Source of the DNA: Pseudoxanthobacter soli DSM 19599
GTDB lineage: Bacteria; Pseudomonadota; Alphaproteobacteria; Rhizobiales; Segnochrobactraceae
Direction of reading: 5' to 3'
NCBI RefSeq assembly: GCF_900148505.1
Contig: NZ_FRXO01000004.1
Location: 124,001-188,000 of the forward strand
DNA length: 64,000 nt
Both the position numbers and the translations under genes were made by a program. Of this stretch, positions 29,007 through 38,075 are shown one piece after another; the first letter of the stretch is position 1; each line of letters opens with the position of its first letter. The notes under the pieces are model-generated. The model ran no database searches. It had not been told where the DNA came from and saw only the letters and a program-made list of their open reading frames with translations.

Positions 29007-30101
29007 ATGCTGAAAAACGCGATCGAACTGCCGAAGACGATGGCCTCTGTCGTTTGCTTCGGTCCGAAAGACTATCGCCTCGAAGAAATTCCGGTGCCGA
29101 AGGCCGGTCCCGGAGAAGTTTTGGTAAAGGTGAAATCCGCCGGAATATGCGCCAGCGATCTCAAGTGCTATCTCGGCGCACCGCTTTTCTGGGGTGATTC
29201 GACTCGGAAGGGCTATTGCCAGCCGCCGATCACGCCCGGACACGAGTTCGTGGGCGAGGTGGTGGCCCTCGGCGAGGGGGCGGGGGAAAAGTACGGACTG
29301 GAGATCGGCGACCTCGCCGTTTCCGAGCAGATCGTGCCCTGCTGGGACTGCCGGTTCTGCCGGACCGGCAAGTACTGGATGTGCCAGCGCCACGACATCT
29401 ACGGATTCCGGCAGTCCACCCCGGGTGCGATGGCGGAATTCATGTGCTTCCCGGTCGGCGCGCTGAACCACAAGGTTCCCCGCTCGATGCCCGCCCATCA
29501 TGCCGTCTTCATCGAGCCGCTGGCGTGTTCGGTCCATGCCGTGCAGCGCGGCAACATCGAGTTCCAGGACGTCGTCGTGATCGCCGGCGCGGGCCCGCTC
29601 GGCCTCGGCATGTTCGCCGCGGCGCGCATGAAGCAGCCTGCGCTGCTGATCGCCATCGATCTCAACGACCAGCGGCTTGAGATGGCCAAGCGCTGTGGCG
29701 CGGACATCGGCCTCAATCCCACCCAGGTCGACGTCGTGGCGGAGGTGCTGCGGCTCACGGGCGGCTACGGCTGCGATGTCTACATCGAGGCGAGCGGACA
29801 TCCCCAGGCGGTGGTCGACGGGCTTGCGATGATTCGCAAGCTCGGCACCTTCGTCGAGTTCTCGGTGATGCGCGAGCCGGTGACGGTCGACTGGACGATC
29901 ATCGGCGACACCAAGGAACTCAACATCCACGGCGCGCATCTCAGCCCCGACACCTACCCGGTCGCGATCCGGATGCTGGAGCAGGGCTTGCTGCCGATCG
30001 ACGAAATCGTCACCCACCGGCTGCCGCTCAAAGACTTCCAGGCCGGCATCGACCTCGTCGCCTCCGGCAAGTCGTCCATCAAGGTGACGCTGGAACCCTG
30101 A
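29007..30101 (+). CDS. Zinc-dependent dehydrogenase, erythritol/L-threitol dehydrogenase-like
   Basis: Medium-chain dehydrogenase of 364 residues. The catalytic zinc site shows GICASDLKCY and GHEFVGEV. The structural zinc cysteines are present (PCWDCRFCRTGKYWMC). The cofactor fold is GAGPLGLG. Blocks such as DYRLEEIPVP, ICASDLKCYLGA, FWGD, YGFRQSTPGAMAEFM and WTIIGDTKELNIHGAHL closely match my memory of the mycobacterial erythritol/L-threitol dehydrogenase (EltD). It reads away from the araC-type gene with GGGAGG upstream. The tetritol substrate is by similarity only. Confidence 0.8.
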   Translation: MLKNAIELPKTMASVVCFGPKDYRLEEIPVPKAGPGEVLVKVKSAGICASDLKCYLGAPLFWGDSTRKGYCQPPITPGHEFVGEVVALGEGAGEKYGLEIGDLAVSEQIVPCWDCRFCRTGKYWMCQRHDIYGFRQSTPGAMAEFMCFPVGALNHKVPRSMPAHHAVFIEPLACSVHAVQRGNIEFQDVVVIAGAGPLGLGMFAAARMKQPALLIAIDLNDQRLEMAKRCGADIGLNPTQVDVVAEVLRLTGGYGCDVYIEASGHPQAVVDGLAMIRKLGTFVEFSVMREPVTVDWTIIGDTKELNIHGAHLSPDTYPVAIRMLEQGLLPIDEIVTHRLPLKDFQAGIDLVASGKSSIKVTLEP

Positions 30102-30126
30102 GCCTGCCGCCGGCGTCCGATTCCGG

Positions 30127-30157
30127 CCGGGCGGCCCGTTCGATTCGGGCCGCCCGG
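30127..30157 (+). terminator. Hairpin after the erythritol-dehydrogenase-like gene
   Basis: CCGGGCGGCCCG and CGGGCCGCCCGG form a perfect 12-bp stem around a 7-base loop, 25 bases after the stop. No T run follows. A dispersed repeat starts ten bases further on. Confidence 0.65.
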
Positions 30158-30166
30158 TCTGCCTCA

Positions 30167-30272
30167 TAGCGCCTTCCAATCTGATCGCAGCATCGGATCG
30201 ACAGGAAATCGCTTCAGGTTCAGAGGGCTGAGCTTATGCTTTCCGCTCTGATCGGCCGAGCGGGATATGCTC
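30167..30272. repeat. Dispersed double-hairpin repeat, copy 3 (reverse orientation)
   Basis: About 106 bp. Its reverse complement aligns with the copy at 19209-19320: GAGCATATCCCG, AAGCGATTTCCTGTCGAT, GATCAGATTGGAAGGCGC and matching hairpin order. It lies between two convergent genes, in inverted orientation relative to the oxidase copy, and is slightly shorter in the first hairpin. Confidence 0.75.
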
Positions 30273-30279
30273 CAGCCGC

Positions 30280-30603
30280 TCAGGACTTCTTCGTGCACTG
30301 GTCGGCGATGATCTCGCCGTCGCCCTGATAGTCGTTCGCCGCGGACAGCCAGGTGTGGCACGCCTGACGGGTCTTGAAGCAGGCCTCGACAGCCTTGCCG
30401 GAATAGTCGCGGGTGCCCTTCACGACATAGCGTGCGGTCCAGATGTTCTGGGTCTTGCCGCAGGAAGCCTCGTCGCGCTGGGTCTCCACATAGGGGCTCT
30501 TGGTCTGGTTCAGCGCGATCTCCGACGGGCTCTGCACGCAACCCGCCAGCATGAGAACGGCGCAGCTGCCGGCCGCCACCATCGAGGATATGTTCTTCAT
30601 CAT
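30280..30603 (-). CDS. Small cysteine-containing lipoprotein of unknown function
   Basis: 107 residues. The lipobox is LMLAGC, with the lipidated cysteine at residue 22. The mature part has four further cysteines (EASCGKT, EACFKT, QACHTW, ADQCTKKS), which could form two disulfides in the periplasm. AAGGAG lies about 8 bases before tandem ATG codons. It is monocistronic and its 3' end is bordered by a repeat element. I do not recognise a family. Confidence 0.8.
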   Translation of the reverse strand: MMKNISSMVAAGSCAVLMLAGCVQSPSEIALNQTKSPYVETQRDEASCGKTQNIWTARYVVKGTRDYSGKAVEACFKTRQACHTWLSAANDYQGDGEIIADQCTKKS

Positions 30604-30956
30604 TCGGTTCTCTCCTTGTTGGGTGATCGTCGCCCACGGCCGGGAGAGGATAGCCCGGCCTTTCGCGCCGGGGCACTGCAAATGAGGCCGCCCTGCCATA
30701 TTTCGGGCGAGACGGGGGCATTTACGGGCGTTTCACAATCGCCCGAAGAAATCGGCCCGGCGGTGTCCTGCCGGCTCGTATCGGCTTGAATTGCGCATAA
30801 GCGCTGCCCACTATTCCAACGCAGGGAAGGGCCGGCGGAACCGGTGCCGCAATCCGCATGTTATTTTCGCCGTGCTAGTCTCGCCCGAGAGGGCAACGCA
30901 TACCTCCACGGTCCGTTCAGGGCCGATGTGATTCAACCAGGAAAAGGTACCGTCCG
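30604..30956. other. Intergenic region between lipoprotein gene and dps
   Basis: 353 bases with no supported gene. It must contain the divergent promoters of the lipoprotein gene and dps. I see no clear palindrome or textbook promoter pair in it. Confidence 0.5.
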
Positions 30957-31445
30957 ATGACCGTCCACTCGACACGGAACGATCTTCCGTCCAACACCAA
31001 AACGGTTGTTATCGACCTTCTCAACAGGACGCTGGCCTCGACCATCGATCTGGCGCTCGCCACGAAGCAGGCGCACTGGAACCTGAAGGGCCCGCAGTTC
31101 ATCGCCGTTCACGAGATGCTCGACGGTTTCCGTGGCGATCTCGACGGCCATTCTGACACGATCGCCGAGCGTGTCGCCCAGCTCGGCGGCACCGCGTTCG
31201 GCAGCCTCCAGACCGTTGCGTCCGGCACCAGCCTGCCGCCGTATCCCACGGACATCTACTCCGTGCACGATCACCTCGCTGCCCTGATCGAGCGCTACGG
31301 CATCGTCGCCAACGCGGTTCGCAAGGCGATCGACGAGGCCGACGAGGCCGGCGATCCGAACACGGCTGACATCTTTACCGCCGCCTCCCGTTCGCTCGAC
31401 AAGGACCTCTGGTTCCTCGAGGCGCACGTGCAGGAGAAGAACTGA
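30957..31445 (+). CDS. dps: Dps family DNA-protecting ferritin-like protein
   Basis: Dodecameric iron-storing protein that oxidises Fe(II) with peroxide and shields DNA in stress or stationary phase. 162 residues. Ferroxidase ligands His40, His52, Asp67 and Glu71 have exactly the spacing of E. coli Dps (H51, H63, D78, E82), within KQAHWNLKGP and DGHSDTIAER. AGGAAAAGG lies upstream. It is a single-gene unit ending in a strong terminator. Confidence 0.96.
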   Translation: MTVHSTRNDLPSNTKTVVIDLLNRTLASTIDLALATKQAHWNLKGPQFIAVHEMLDGFRGDLDGHSDTIAERVAQLGGTAFGSLQTVASGTSLPPYPTDIYSVHDHLAALIERYGIVANAVRKAIDEADEAGDPNTADIFTAASRSLDKDLWFLEAHVQEKN

Positions 31446-31516
31446 CGCGACCGGCTGCGGCCGCGTCACGGTCCCGCCGGGCACTGATCTGGCGGGACTT
31501 CCATCCGGAGACGAAA

Positions 31517-31551
31517 AAAGCGCGCCCGACCGGTCGGGCGCGCTTTGTTTT
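31517..31551. terminator. Bidirectional terminator between dps and gguB
   Basis: A perfect 15-bp stem (AAAGCGCGCCCGACC with its complement, 31517-31546) is flanked by an A run on the left and TTTGTTTTT on the right. It can serve both convergent genes. Confidence 0.9.
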
Positions 31552-31603
31552 TCGATCGCGGAGGAACGGTACCGGGAAGGGGCCCTCCGCCGGCACCGGG
31601 CCG

Positions 31604-32818
31604 TCACTTGTTCTTGTTGTAGACGTCGATGAACACGGCGGCGAGCAGCACCAGGCCCTTGATGACCTGCTGGTAGTCGATGCCGATGCCGAGGATCGAC
31701 ATGCCGTTGTTCATCACGCCCATGATGAACGCGCCGATCACGGCGCCAACCACCGTGCCGACGCCGCCATAGGCCGAGGCACCGCCGATGAAGCAGGCCG
31801 CAATCACGTCGAGCTCGAAGCCGACGCCGGCCTTCGGGGTCGCGGTGTTCAGGCGGGCCGCGAAGATGAGACCGGCGAGCGCGGCCAGCATGCCCATGTT
31901 GACGAAGGTGAAGAAGGTCAGCCGGTCGGTCTTCACACCGGAGAGCTTCGCGGCCTTCTCGTTGCCGCCGAGAGCATAGATGCGCCGGCCGATGATCGTG
32001 CGATTTGTCACGAACGCGTAGATGGCGATCAGCGCGAACATGATGATGAGGACGTTCGGCAGGCCCTTGTAGGTGGAGAGCAGGTACGTGAAGTACAGGA
32101 TGACCGCGGCGCCGATGCCGTTCTTCAGGAGGAAGAAGCCGAACGGCTCGGTCTCGACGCCGTGGTGAACCTGCTTCTGGCGGTTGCCGTAATTCACCCA
32201 GATCAGGATCGCGGCCACCGCCACGCCCAGGATCATCGACGTGATGCGCAGGCCGGGCTCGCTGCTGAAGTCGGGAATGAAGCCCGACGAAAGCCGCTGG
32301 AACGCCTGGGGGAACGGACCGACCGACTGACCGGCGAGCAGGGCAAGCGTCAAGCCCTTGAACACAAGCATGCCCGCGAGGGTGACGATGAACGACGGGA
32401 TGCGGAAGAACGCGACCCAATAGCCCTGTGCCGCACCGATCACGCCGCCGGCCACGAGGCAGACGATGGTCGTCGGCAGCGCCGGAACGCCCCATTGCAC
32501 CATCATCACCGCCGCGAGCGCGCCGATGAAGCCGGCGACCGAACCGACCGAAAGGTCGATGTGGCCGGCGACGATCACCAAAAGCATGCCCAGCGCCATG
32601 ATGACGATGTAGCTGTTCTGCAGCACCAGATTGGTGAGGTTGAGCGGGCGCAGCAGGGTGCCGTTGGTCACGATCTCGAAGAAGACCATGATCGCGAACA
32701 GCGACAGCAGCATTCCGTATTCGCGCAGGTTCGACTTCAGAAAGCCGGCGCCGGACTTGCCCGGAGGAGTGGTCTTGGAGGGCGCCGTCTTGCCGGCCGT
32801 GGAATCGGTTGTTGTCAT
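31604..32818 (-). CDS. gguB: Multiple-monosaccharide ABC transporter permease GguB
   Basis: Inner-membrane permease of a CUT2 sugar importer, 404 residues with about ten hydrophobic segments and the family blocks [17 protein letters not shown] and [19 protein letters not shown]. It begins with a polar tail ([18 protein letters not shown]). Its ATG overlaps the gguA stop... by 4 bases at 32815-32818. With gguA and chvE it forms the glucose/galactose/arabinose-type uptake system of rhizobia and agrobacteria. Confidence 0.93.
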   Translation of the reverse strand: MTTTDSTAGKTAPSKTTPPGKSGAGFLKSNLREYGMLLSLFAIMVFFEIVTNGTLLRPLNLTNLVLQNSYIVIMALGMLLVIVAGHIDLSVGSVAGFIGALAAVMMVQWGVPALPTTIVCLVAGGVIGAAQGYWVAFFRIPSFIVTLAGMLVFKGLTLALLAGQSVGPFPQAFQRLSSGFIPDFSSEPGLRITSMILGVAVAAILIWVNYGNRQKQVHHGVETEPFGFFLLKNGIGAAVILYFTYLLSTYKGLPNVLIIMFALIAIYAFVTNRTIIGRRIYALGGNEKAAKLSGVKTDRLTFFTFVNMGMLAALAGLIFAARLNTATPKAGVGFELDVIAACFIGGASAYGGVGTVVGAVIGAFIMGVMNNGMSILGIGIDYQQVIKGLVLLAAVFIDVYNKNK

Positions 32819-34350
32819 TGCAGCTTATCCCCAGCCTTCATGATCGAGCGCATGATGATCTCCTGCGACGCTTCCGCCGTCGGGAATTCGCCGACGAAAG
32901 CTCCCTCGTTCATGACGTAGATACGGTCGGTGATGCCGAGCAGCTCGGGCATTTCCGACGAGATGACGATCACGCCCTTACCTTCGTCGGCGAGCTCGTT
33001 GATGATGCCATAAATTTCGTACTTCGCCCCGACGTCGATGCCCCGGGTCGGCTCGTCCAGGATCAACACTTCGGGTCCGGCGAACAGCCACTTGCTGAGC
33101 ACGACCTTCTGCTGGTTGCCGCCCGAGAGATTGACCGTCTGCTGGTAGACGCTGGAGCAGCGGATGCGCAGCTTCTGGCGGAACGAACTCGCGACCGTCA
33201 GCTCGCGCATGTCGTCGATGACGGGCCCGCGCGAAACACCCGGCAGGTTGGCGAGCGTGACGTTCTTGCGGATGTCCTCGCCGAGCACGAGGCCATAGTG
33301 CTTGCGGTCTTCCGTGGCGTAGGCGAGGCCGTTCTGGACCGCCTTGCCGATGGTGCTGACGTCGATCTTGCGGCCGTTGAGGGTGACGTCGCCCGAAATC
33401 TTCTGCCCATAGGAGCGGCCGAACACGCTCATGGCGAACTCGGTGCGTCCGGAGCCCATCAGGCCGGCGATGCCGACGACCTCGCCACGTCGCACGTGGA
33501 AGTCGACGTTCTTGATGATCTGCCGCTCGGAATGGATCGGGTGGTACACCGACCAGTTCTTCACCTCGAAGATCGGCTCTCCGATCTTCGGCACGCGCTT
33601 CGGGTAGCGGTCGGCCATCTCGCGCCCGACCATCCCCTTGATGATGCGGTCTTCGCTGATCGCCGTGGCATGACAGTCGAGCGTCTCGATGGTGGCACCG
33701 TCGCGCAGCACCGTGATCGAATCCGCCACCCGCGAAATCTCGTTGAGCTTGTGGGAGATCAGGATCGAGGTGATGCCCTGCTCGCGGAAGCCTTCGAGCA
33801 GCGTGAGCAACGCCGCACTGTCGCTTTCGTTGAGGCTCGCCGTCGGCTCGTCGAGGATCAGCAGCTTCACCTTCTTCGAAAGCGCCTTGGCGATTTCCAC
33901 GAGCTGCTGCTTGCCGACGCCGATATTGGTGATGAGCGTGTCGGGAGATTCGTCGAGCCCGACGGTCTTCAGCAGTTCCTGCGTGCGCCGGAACACCGAG
34001 GAGCGATCGATCACCCCGAAACGCGCGGGCTCGTTGCCGAGAAAGATGTTCTCGGCAATCGAGAGCAGCGGAACCAGCGCCAGTTCCTGATGGATGATGA
34101 TGATGCCCAGCTCTTCGCTGTCGGCAATGTCGCGGAACTGCCGCGTCTCGCCCTGGTAGACGATATCGCCTTCATAGGTGCCGTGCGGGTAAACGCCGCT
34201 CAGCACCTTCATCAGCGTCGACTTGCCGGCGCCGTTCTCTCCGACGAGGGCATGGATCTCACCGGCGCGGACGACAAGGTTAACGTCGTTCAGCGCCTTG
34301 ACCCCTGGAAAGGTCTTGGTGATCCCTCGCATTTCCAGGATGGCATTCAT
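32815..34350 (-). CDS. gguA: Multiple-monosaccharide ABC transporter ATP-binding protein GguA
   Basis: ATPase of 511 residues with two fused nucleotide-binding halves. The first Walker A is GENGAGKST at 37-45; the second half has the degenerate P-loop GLMGSGRTE. Signatures are [16 protein letters not shown] and [15 protein letters not shown], and the second Walker B is [14 protein letters not shown]. This is the usual layout for CUT2 importers. It lies downstream of chvE across a 239-base gap with a hairpin. Confidence 0.95.
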   Translation of the reverse strand: MNAILEMRGITKTFPGVKALNDVNLVVRAGEIHALVGENGAGKSTLMKVLSGVYPHGTYEGDIVYQGETRQFRDIADSEELGIIIIHQELALVPLLSIAENIFLGNEPARFGVIDRSSVFRRTQELLKTVGLDESPDTLITNIGVGKQQLVEIAKALSKKVKLLILDEPTASLNESDSAALLTLLEGFREQGITSILISHKLNEISRVADSITVLRDGATIETLDCHATAISEDRIIKGMVGREMADRYPKRVPKIGEPIFEVKNWSVYHPIHSERQIIKNVDFHVRRGEVVGIAGLMGSGRTEFAMSVFGRSYGQKISGDVTLNGRKIDVSTIGKAVQNGLAYATEDRKHYGLVLGEDIRKNVTLANLPGVSRGPVIDDMRELTVASSFRQKLRIRCSSVYQQTVNLSGGNQQKVVLSKWLFAGPEVLILDEPTRGIDVGAKYEIYGIINELADEGKGVIVISSEMPELLGITDRIYVMNEGAFVGEFPTAEASQEIIMRSIMKAGDKLQ

Positions 34351-34462
34351 CGCTTGACCTCAAATCGCCTCCGGCTGACCGAACCTTCCGGTTAAGGGGG
34401 AGCCGGATGAGCCCGGAGCGCCCGCGTGGCGCGGGCCGGACCGGGTGACCGATACAGAAACA

Positions 34463-34493
34463 GGGCCGGCAGACCTTGCGGCGATGCCGGCCC
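34463..34493 (-). terminator. Hairpin between chvE and gguA
   Basis: GGGCCGGCA and TGCCGGCCC form a 9-bp stem with a 13-base loop. It lies in the chvE-gguA gap, where partial termination would give more binding protein than transporter. Confidence 0.5.
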
Positions 34494-34589
34494 TAGGACC
34501 TTAAGTCGTGCCCCGGTCGTCCATGAGCCACCGGTCCACGCCCCGCGTCGGGGGCGTTTTCCGGCCGCGCCTGACGACGCCGGTCGAGA

Positions 34590-35654
34590 TTACTGGATCT
34601 GATCGAGCGTGTAGTACTTGCTACCGATCAGGATCGGCTCCCAGTTGCTCTTGTCCACCGAGACCGGCTTCAGCAGGAAGGACGGAACGACCTTGATGCC
34701 GTTGTTATAGGTCTTGGTGTCGTTGATTTCCGGCTGCGAGCCGCTCAGGAGAGCGTCAACCATGCCGGCCGTGACCTTGGCAAGCTCACGGGTATCCTTG
34801 AACACCGTCTGGCTCTGCTCGCCGGCGATGATCGACTTCACCGACTGGATTTCGGCGTCCTGGCCGGTGATGACCGGCATCGGCTGGTCGGAACCACCGT
34901 AGCCGACGCCCTTCAGCGACGAGATGATGCCGATGCTGAGACCGTCATAGGGCGACAGGACCGCATCGACGCGCTTGTCGGTGTAATAGGCGCTGAGCAG
35001 GTTGTCCATGCGAGCCTGAGCGACGGCCGGATCCCAACGCAGGGTCGAGACCTTGTCCATGCCCATCTGGCCGCTCTGCACGACGAGCTTGCCGCTGTCG
35101 ATGTAGGGCTGCAGCACGGAGAGCGCGCCGTTGTAGAAGAAGTAGGCGTTGTTGTCGTCCGGCGAGCCGCCGAACAGCTCGATATTGAACGGACCCTTGC
35201 CCTGGTCGAGGCCGAGCGCCTTGATGATGTAGCTTCCCTGCAGCACGCCGACCTGGAAGTTGTCGAACGTGGCGTAGTAGTCGACGTTCGGGGATTCGCG
35301 GATCAGACGATCATAGGCGATGGTCTTCACGCCCTTGTCGGCGGCCTGCTGCAGGACGTCCGAAAGCGTGGTGCCGTCGATCGAGGCGATCACGAGCACC
35401 TTGGCGCCCTTGGTGACCATGTTCTCGATCTGGGAGAGCTGGTTCGGAATGTCGTCGTCGGCATACTGCAGATCGACGGTGTAGCCCTTCTCCTCAAGGA
35501 CCTTCTTCATGTTGTCGCCGTCCGCGATCCAGCGGGCGGAAGACTTGGTCGGCATCGCGACGCCGATGATGCCCTTGTCCGCGGCGAACGACGGCGCCGC
35601 AAAGGCCATCGAGCCGACGACGAGCCCTGCGAGGATGGAGGTCAGTGCCCTCAT
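34590..35654 (-). CDS. chvE: Multiple-monosaccharide binding protein ChvE
   Basis: Periplasmic sugar-binding protein, 354 residues, with a signal peptide cut near PSFAADKG. Blocks [56 protein letters not shown] and [14 protein letters not shown] are those of ChvE. In Agrobacterium this protein also presents sugars to VirA for chemotaxis and vir induction. No vir genes are in view, so only uptake can be claimed here. It is divergent from gbpR. Confidence 0.95.
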   Translation of the reverse strand: MRALTSILAGLVVGSMAFAAPSFAADKGIIGVAMPTKSSARWIADGDNMKKVLEEKGYTVDLQYADDDIPNQLSQIENMVTKGAKVLVIASIDGTTLSDVLQQAADKGVKTIAYDRLIRESPNVDYYATFDNFQVGVLQGSYIIKALGLDQGKGPFNIELFGGSPDDNNAYFFYNGALSVLQPYIDSGKLVVQSGQMGMDKVSTLRWDPAVAQARMDNLLSAYYTDKRVDAVLSPYDGLSIGIISSLKGVGYGGSDQPMPVITGQDAEIQSVKSIIAGEQSQTVFKDTRELAKVTAGMVDALLSGSQPEINDTKTYNNGIKVVPSFLLKPVSVDKSNWEPILIGSKYYTLDQIQ

Positions 35655-35885
35655 GCTTTTCTTCTCCCAGCGTTGTGGTTGTTGTCATCGGGAGGGCTCG
35701 ACGTGCCGTCCGCCGGCCGGCCTGGCGGCCAACCGTCGCTTGCCCTCTCTGAGCCGGGCTTTCCCCCCAGCCGCGTTTCGAACTCTCCCGGTACCGGAGG
35801 CACCTCCCGCTCGGAATGATGGGCGCCCCTCAGATTGGCAGACGTTGATGCGATTTCCGTATAACTTTCAAGTGCAATTTTTCGC

Positions 35886-35915
35886 ATGAGACATATCAGA
35901 AATGATATATCTCAT
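35886..35915. promoter_or_regulatory. Palindrome in the chvE-gbpR interval, likely GbpR operator
   Basis: ATGAGACATATCA and TGATATATCTCAT are 13-base arms matching at 12 positions around a GAAA spacer. They lie 90 bases before the gbpR start and about 230 before chvE. LysR-type regulators often bind such dyads in divergent intervals. The rest of the 350-base gap holds no gene. Confidence 0.65.
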
Positions 35916-36004
35916 GCCAAACGGTGTATCGCAAGCCGCCAAAATGAGGGGTCAGACGTCCGGAGAGGGCCTCGGGCGAGCGTGAGGAACGAGGGACGAA
36001 CCGC

Positions 36005-37012
36005 ATGAAAGACTTCAGTTCCGGGAAAGTCGGGATGCGGGCGACCGCTTCCGCCGGTGCCGTCGTGGCCCCTCGCGAACCCGTGCAGATCGATAGGTTG
36101 CTGCGAGCAGGGCTGAAGCTTCGCCATCTGCAATTGCTGATCGCGCTCGACGACGAGCGGAAGCTCCAGCAGGCCGCCGCGTCGCTCAACATCTCCCAGC
36201 CGGCGGCATCGAAGATGCTGAACGACGTCGAGAAGATCGTGGGCGTCACGCTGTTCGACCGGCTAGCGCGCGGCATCGAGCCCAACCTCTACGGCGAGGC
36301 GCTGATTCGTCGCACGCGGACGATGCTGGCCGAACTCGGTCATGCGGAATCCGAGATCGCCGCGCTCAAGGGCGGAGAGGGTGGCGTCGTGTCCGTCGGC
36401 GCCGTGATGGCGCCCGCCATCGAGGCGCTGGTGACGGCGATCGAGTCGGTGCGCCGCCGCCTACCGCGGCTTGAGATCTTCGCGCAGGTGGAGACGAGCG
36501 ACGTTCTTTCCGAGGCCCTGCTCGCCTCCCGGCTCGATTTTGTGATCGCCCGCATTCCGTTCTTCGCCGATCCGGCGCCGTTCGACTACCGCGAGGTCGG
36601 GGCAGAGGAGGCGTGCCTCGTCGTGCGGGCCGGTCATCCGCTGGCCTCGCTGGAGGCGGTTACCCCGCGCGACCTGGAGAACCGCGACTGGGTTCTGCAG
36701 CCGCGCGGCTCGCTGCTGCGCCGCAGCCTCGAAGCCATGATGGTGCGCAACGGTGTCGCTCCTCCCGACCGTATCGTCACGACCGGCTCGTTCCTGATGA
36801 CGATGGTGATGGCCGCGAAGACCGATTCCATCGCGCCGATGGCGACCTCGGTCGCGGATCTGATGATGTCGGCGGGACAGTTCTGCAAGCTGCCCTTGAC
36901 GGAGCGGGTCATGGTCGAACCGTTCGGGCTGATCAAGGCGAAGGGAAGAAAGCTCTCGCCCGCAGCGGAGGTGCTCTATCAGGCCGTCGCGGCGCAATTG
37001 ATGCCCGGATAG
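36005..37012 (+). CDS. gbpR: LysR family regulator GbpR
   Basis: 335 residues. An N-terminal helix-turn-helix contains LRHLQLLIALDDERKLQQAAASLNISQPAASKML, preceded by an unusual lead of about 30 residues. A C-terminal substrate-sensing domain follows. In Agrobacterium, GbpR lies divergent to chvE and activates it in response to sugars; the same gene order and a dyad in the interval support the same role here. Confidence 0.9.
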   Translation: MKDFSSGKVGMRATASAGAVVAPREPVQIDRLLRAGLKLRHLQLLIALDDERKLQQAAASLNISQPAASKMLNDVEKIVGVTLFDRLARGIEPNLYGEALIRRTRTMLAELGHAESEIAALKGGEGGVVSVGAVMAPAIEALVTAIESVRRRLPRLEIFAQVETSDVLSEALLASRLDFVIARIPFFADPAPFDYREVGAEEACLVVRAGHPLASLEAVTPRDLENRDWVLQPRGSLLRRSLEAMMVRNGVAPPDRIVTTGSFLMTMVMAAKTDSIAPMATSVADLMMSAGQFCKLPLTERVMVEPFGLIKAKGRKLSPAAEVLYQAVAAQLMPG

Positions 37013-37122
37013 CTTGATATCGACGATTGAAAGCCCAGATCAAAAGACGTTCTTATTGTCGGCAAGCTTCGTCGCATGCAGGCCGAGTGTGTCGGACGGG
37101 TGGAACGCGGCGGGCAAGTGAC

Positions 37123-37917
37123 ATGAAGCAGGCATATCCCCGGGACGGAGAGACCGAAGGCGATCCTGGACGGAGACGGTCCTCGCGCCTGCTGCGGGCG
37201 TCGCCGCGCGGGCGCGCAGGTCCGGTCAGCGGTGACACGCAGGAACAGGGGTTCAGCCTCGACGGCATCGCGGTCGATCCGTCTCTGCCGGAGGAGGACC
37301 GCCTCTACGCCGCCATCCGGGACGGTCTGTCGGCCGGGCGCCTGATGCCTGGTCAAGGCATCGGCATTCGCACGCTCGCCGAAGCCTTCGGCATCGGCCC
37401 GGGCGCCGCGCGGGAGGCCGCAAGGCGGCTTGCCGCCGAGGACGCGGTCCTGCTGACGGACAGCCGCATCGAGGTGCCTCCGCTGTCGCTGGATTGCTTC
37501 GAGGAACTGATGCAGGCCCGGCTGTTGCTGGAACCGGCCTGCGCCGTGCGGGCGATGCCCTATGTCGACCGCGGCCTTCTCGGCCGCGTGCACGATTACG
37601 ACGCGGTGGCGCGGCGGGCGGCCATCAGCGGCGATGCCGAAATCGGCATGATGGCGAACCATCGGTTCCACTTCGAAATCTACCGGGCCGCGCCCTCCCA
37701 TGTGCTCGTTCCGCTCGTCGAGCGCATCTGGATGCGCTTCGGACCGTTCATGCGCGCGGTCTACGGCATGGCGGGAACGCCGGAGCCGCCGCTGCAGCAT
37801 GCCGCCATCATCGCCGCCATCAAGCGCCGCGATCCAGAGGCTCTGAAGGCTTCGGTGGCGGAGGACATACGGTCCGGGCTGTCGGTCTTCGACAGCGCGA
37901 TGTCGGCACGACGCTGA
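37123..37917 (+). CDS. GntR/FadR family transcriptional regulator
   Basis: 264 residues from the ATG at 37123; about 45 charged N-terminal residues precede the domain. The winged helix contains RLYAAIRDGLSAGRLMPGQGIGIRTLAEAFGIGPGAAREAARRL, followed by a helical FCD ligand domain (LLLEPACAVRAM, NHRFHFEIYRAA). It stands 158 bases before an aminotransferase / glutamine-synthetase-like pair in the same direction and probably controls it. The effector is unknown. Confidence 0.85.
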   Translation: MKQAYPRDGETEGDPGRRRSSRLLRASPRGRAGPVSGDTQEQGFSLDGIAVDPSLPEEDRLYAAIRDGLSAGRLMPGQGIGIRTLAEAFGIGPGAAREAARRLAAEDAVLLTDSRIEVPPLSLDCFEELMQARLLLEPACAVRAMPYVDRGLLGRVHDYDAVARRAAISGDAEIGMMANHRFHFEIYRAAPSHVLVPLVERIWMRFGPFMRAVYGMAGTPEPPLQHAAIIAAIKRRDPEALKASVAEDIRSGLSVFDSAMSARR

Positions 37918-38075
37918 ACCGCGTTCCGGCGGCGGGGGTGGTGCCGTTGAACCGCCACGATCGCGGGGTCGCCCGCTATGCTTCCGCCTCGAAATCGGAT
38001 TTGATCGGCGCGCTTTAACCGTGGTTCGGCGCATTCGTGCGGTCCGGACGACCCATAGCCTGCCGAACGGACATC

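Noticed and set aside
28571-29008. 145-residue open frame on the minus strand in the araC-dehydrogenase gap
   Set aside because: No ribosome site, an Arg/Ser/Gly-rich composition and no recognisable motif; it also covers the start of the dehydrogenase gene.
34590-35654. ChvE as evidence for a virulence (vir) system
   Set aside because: ChvE homologs occur in many non-pathogenic alphaproteobacteria, and no vir genes or T-DNA features are in the window.
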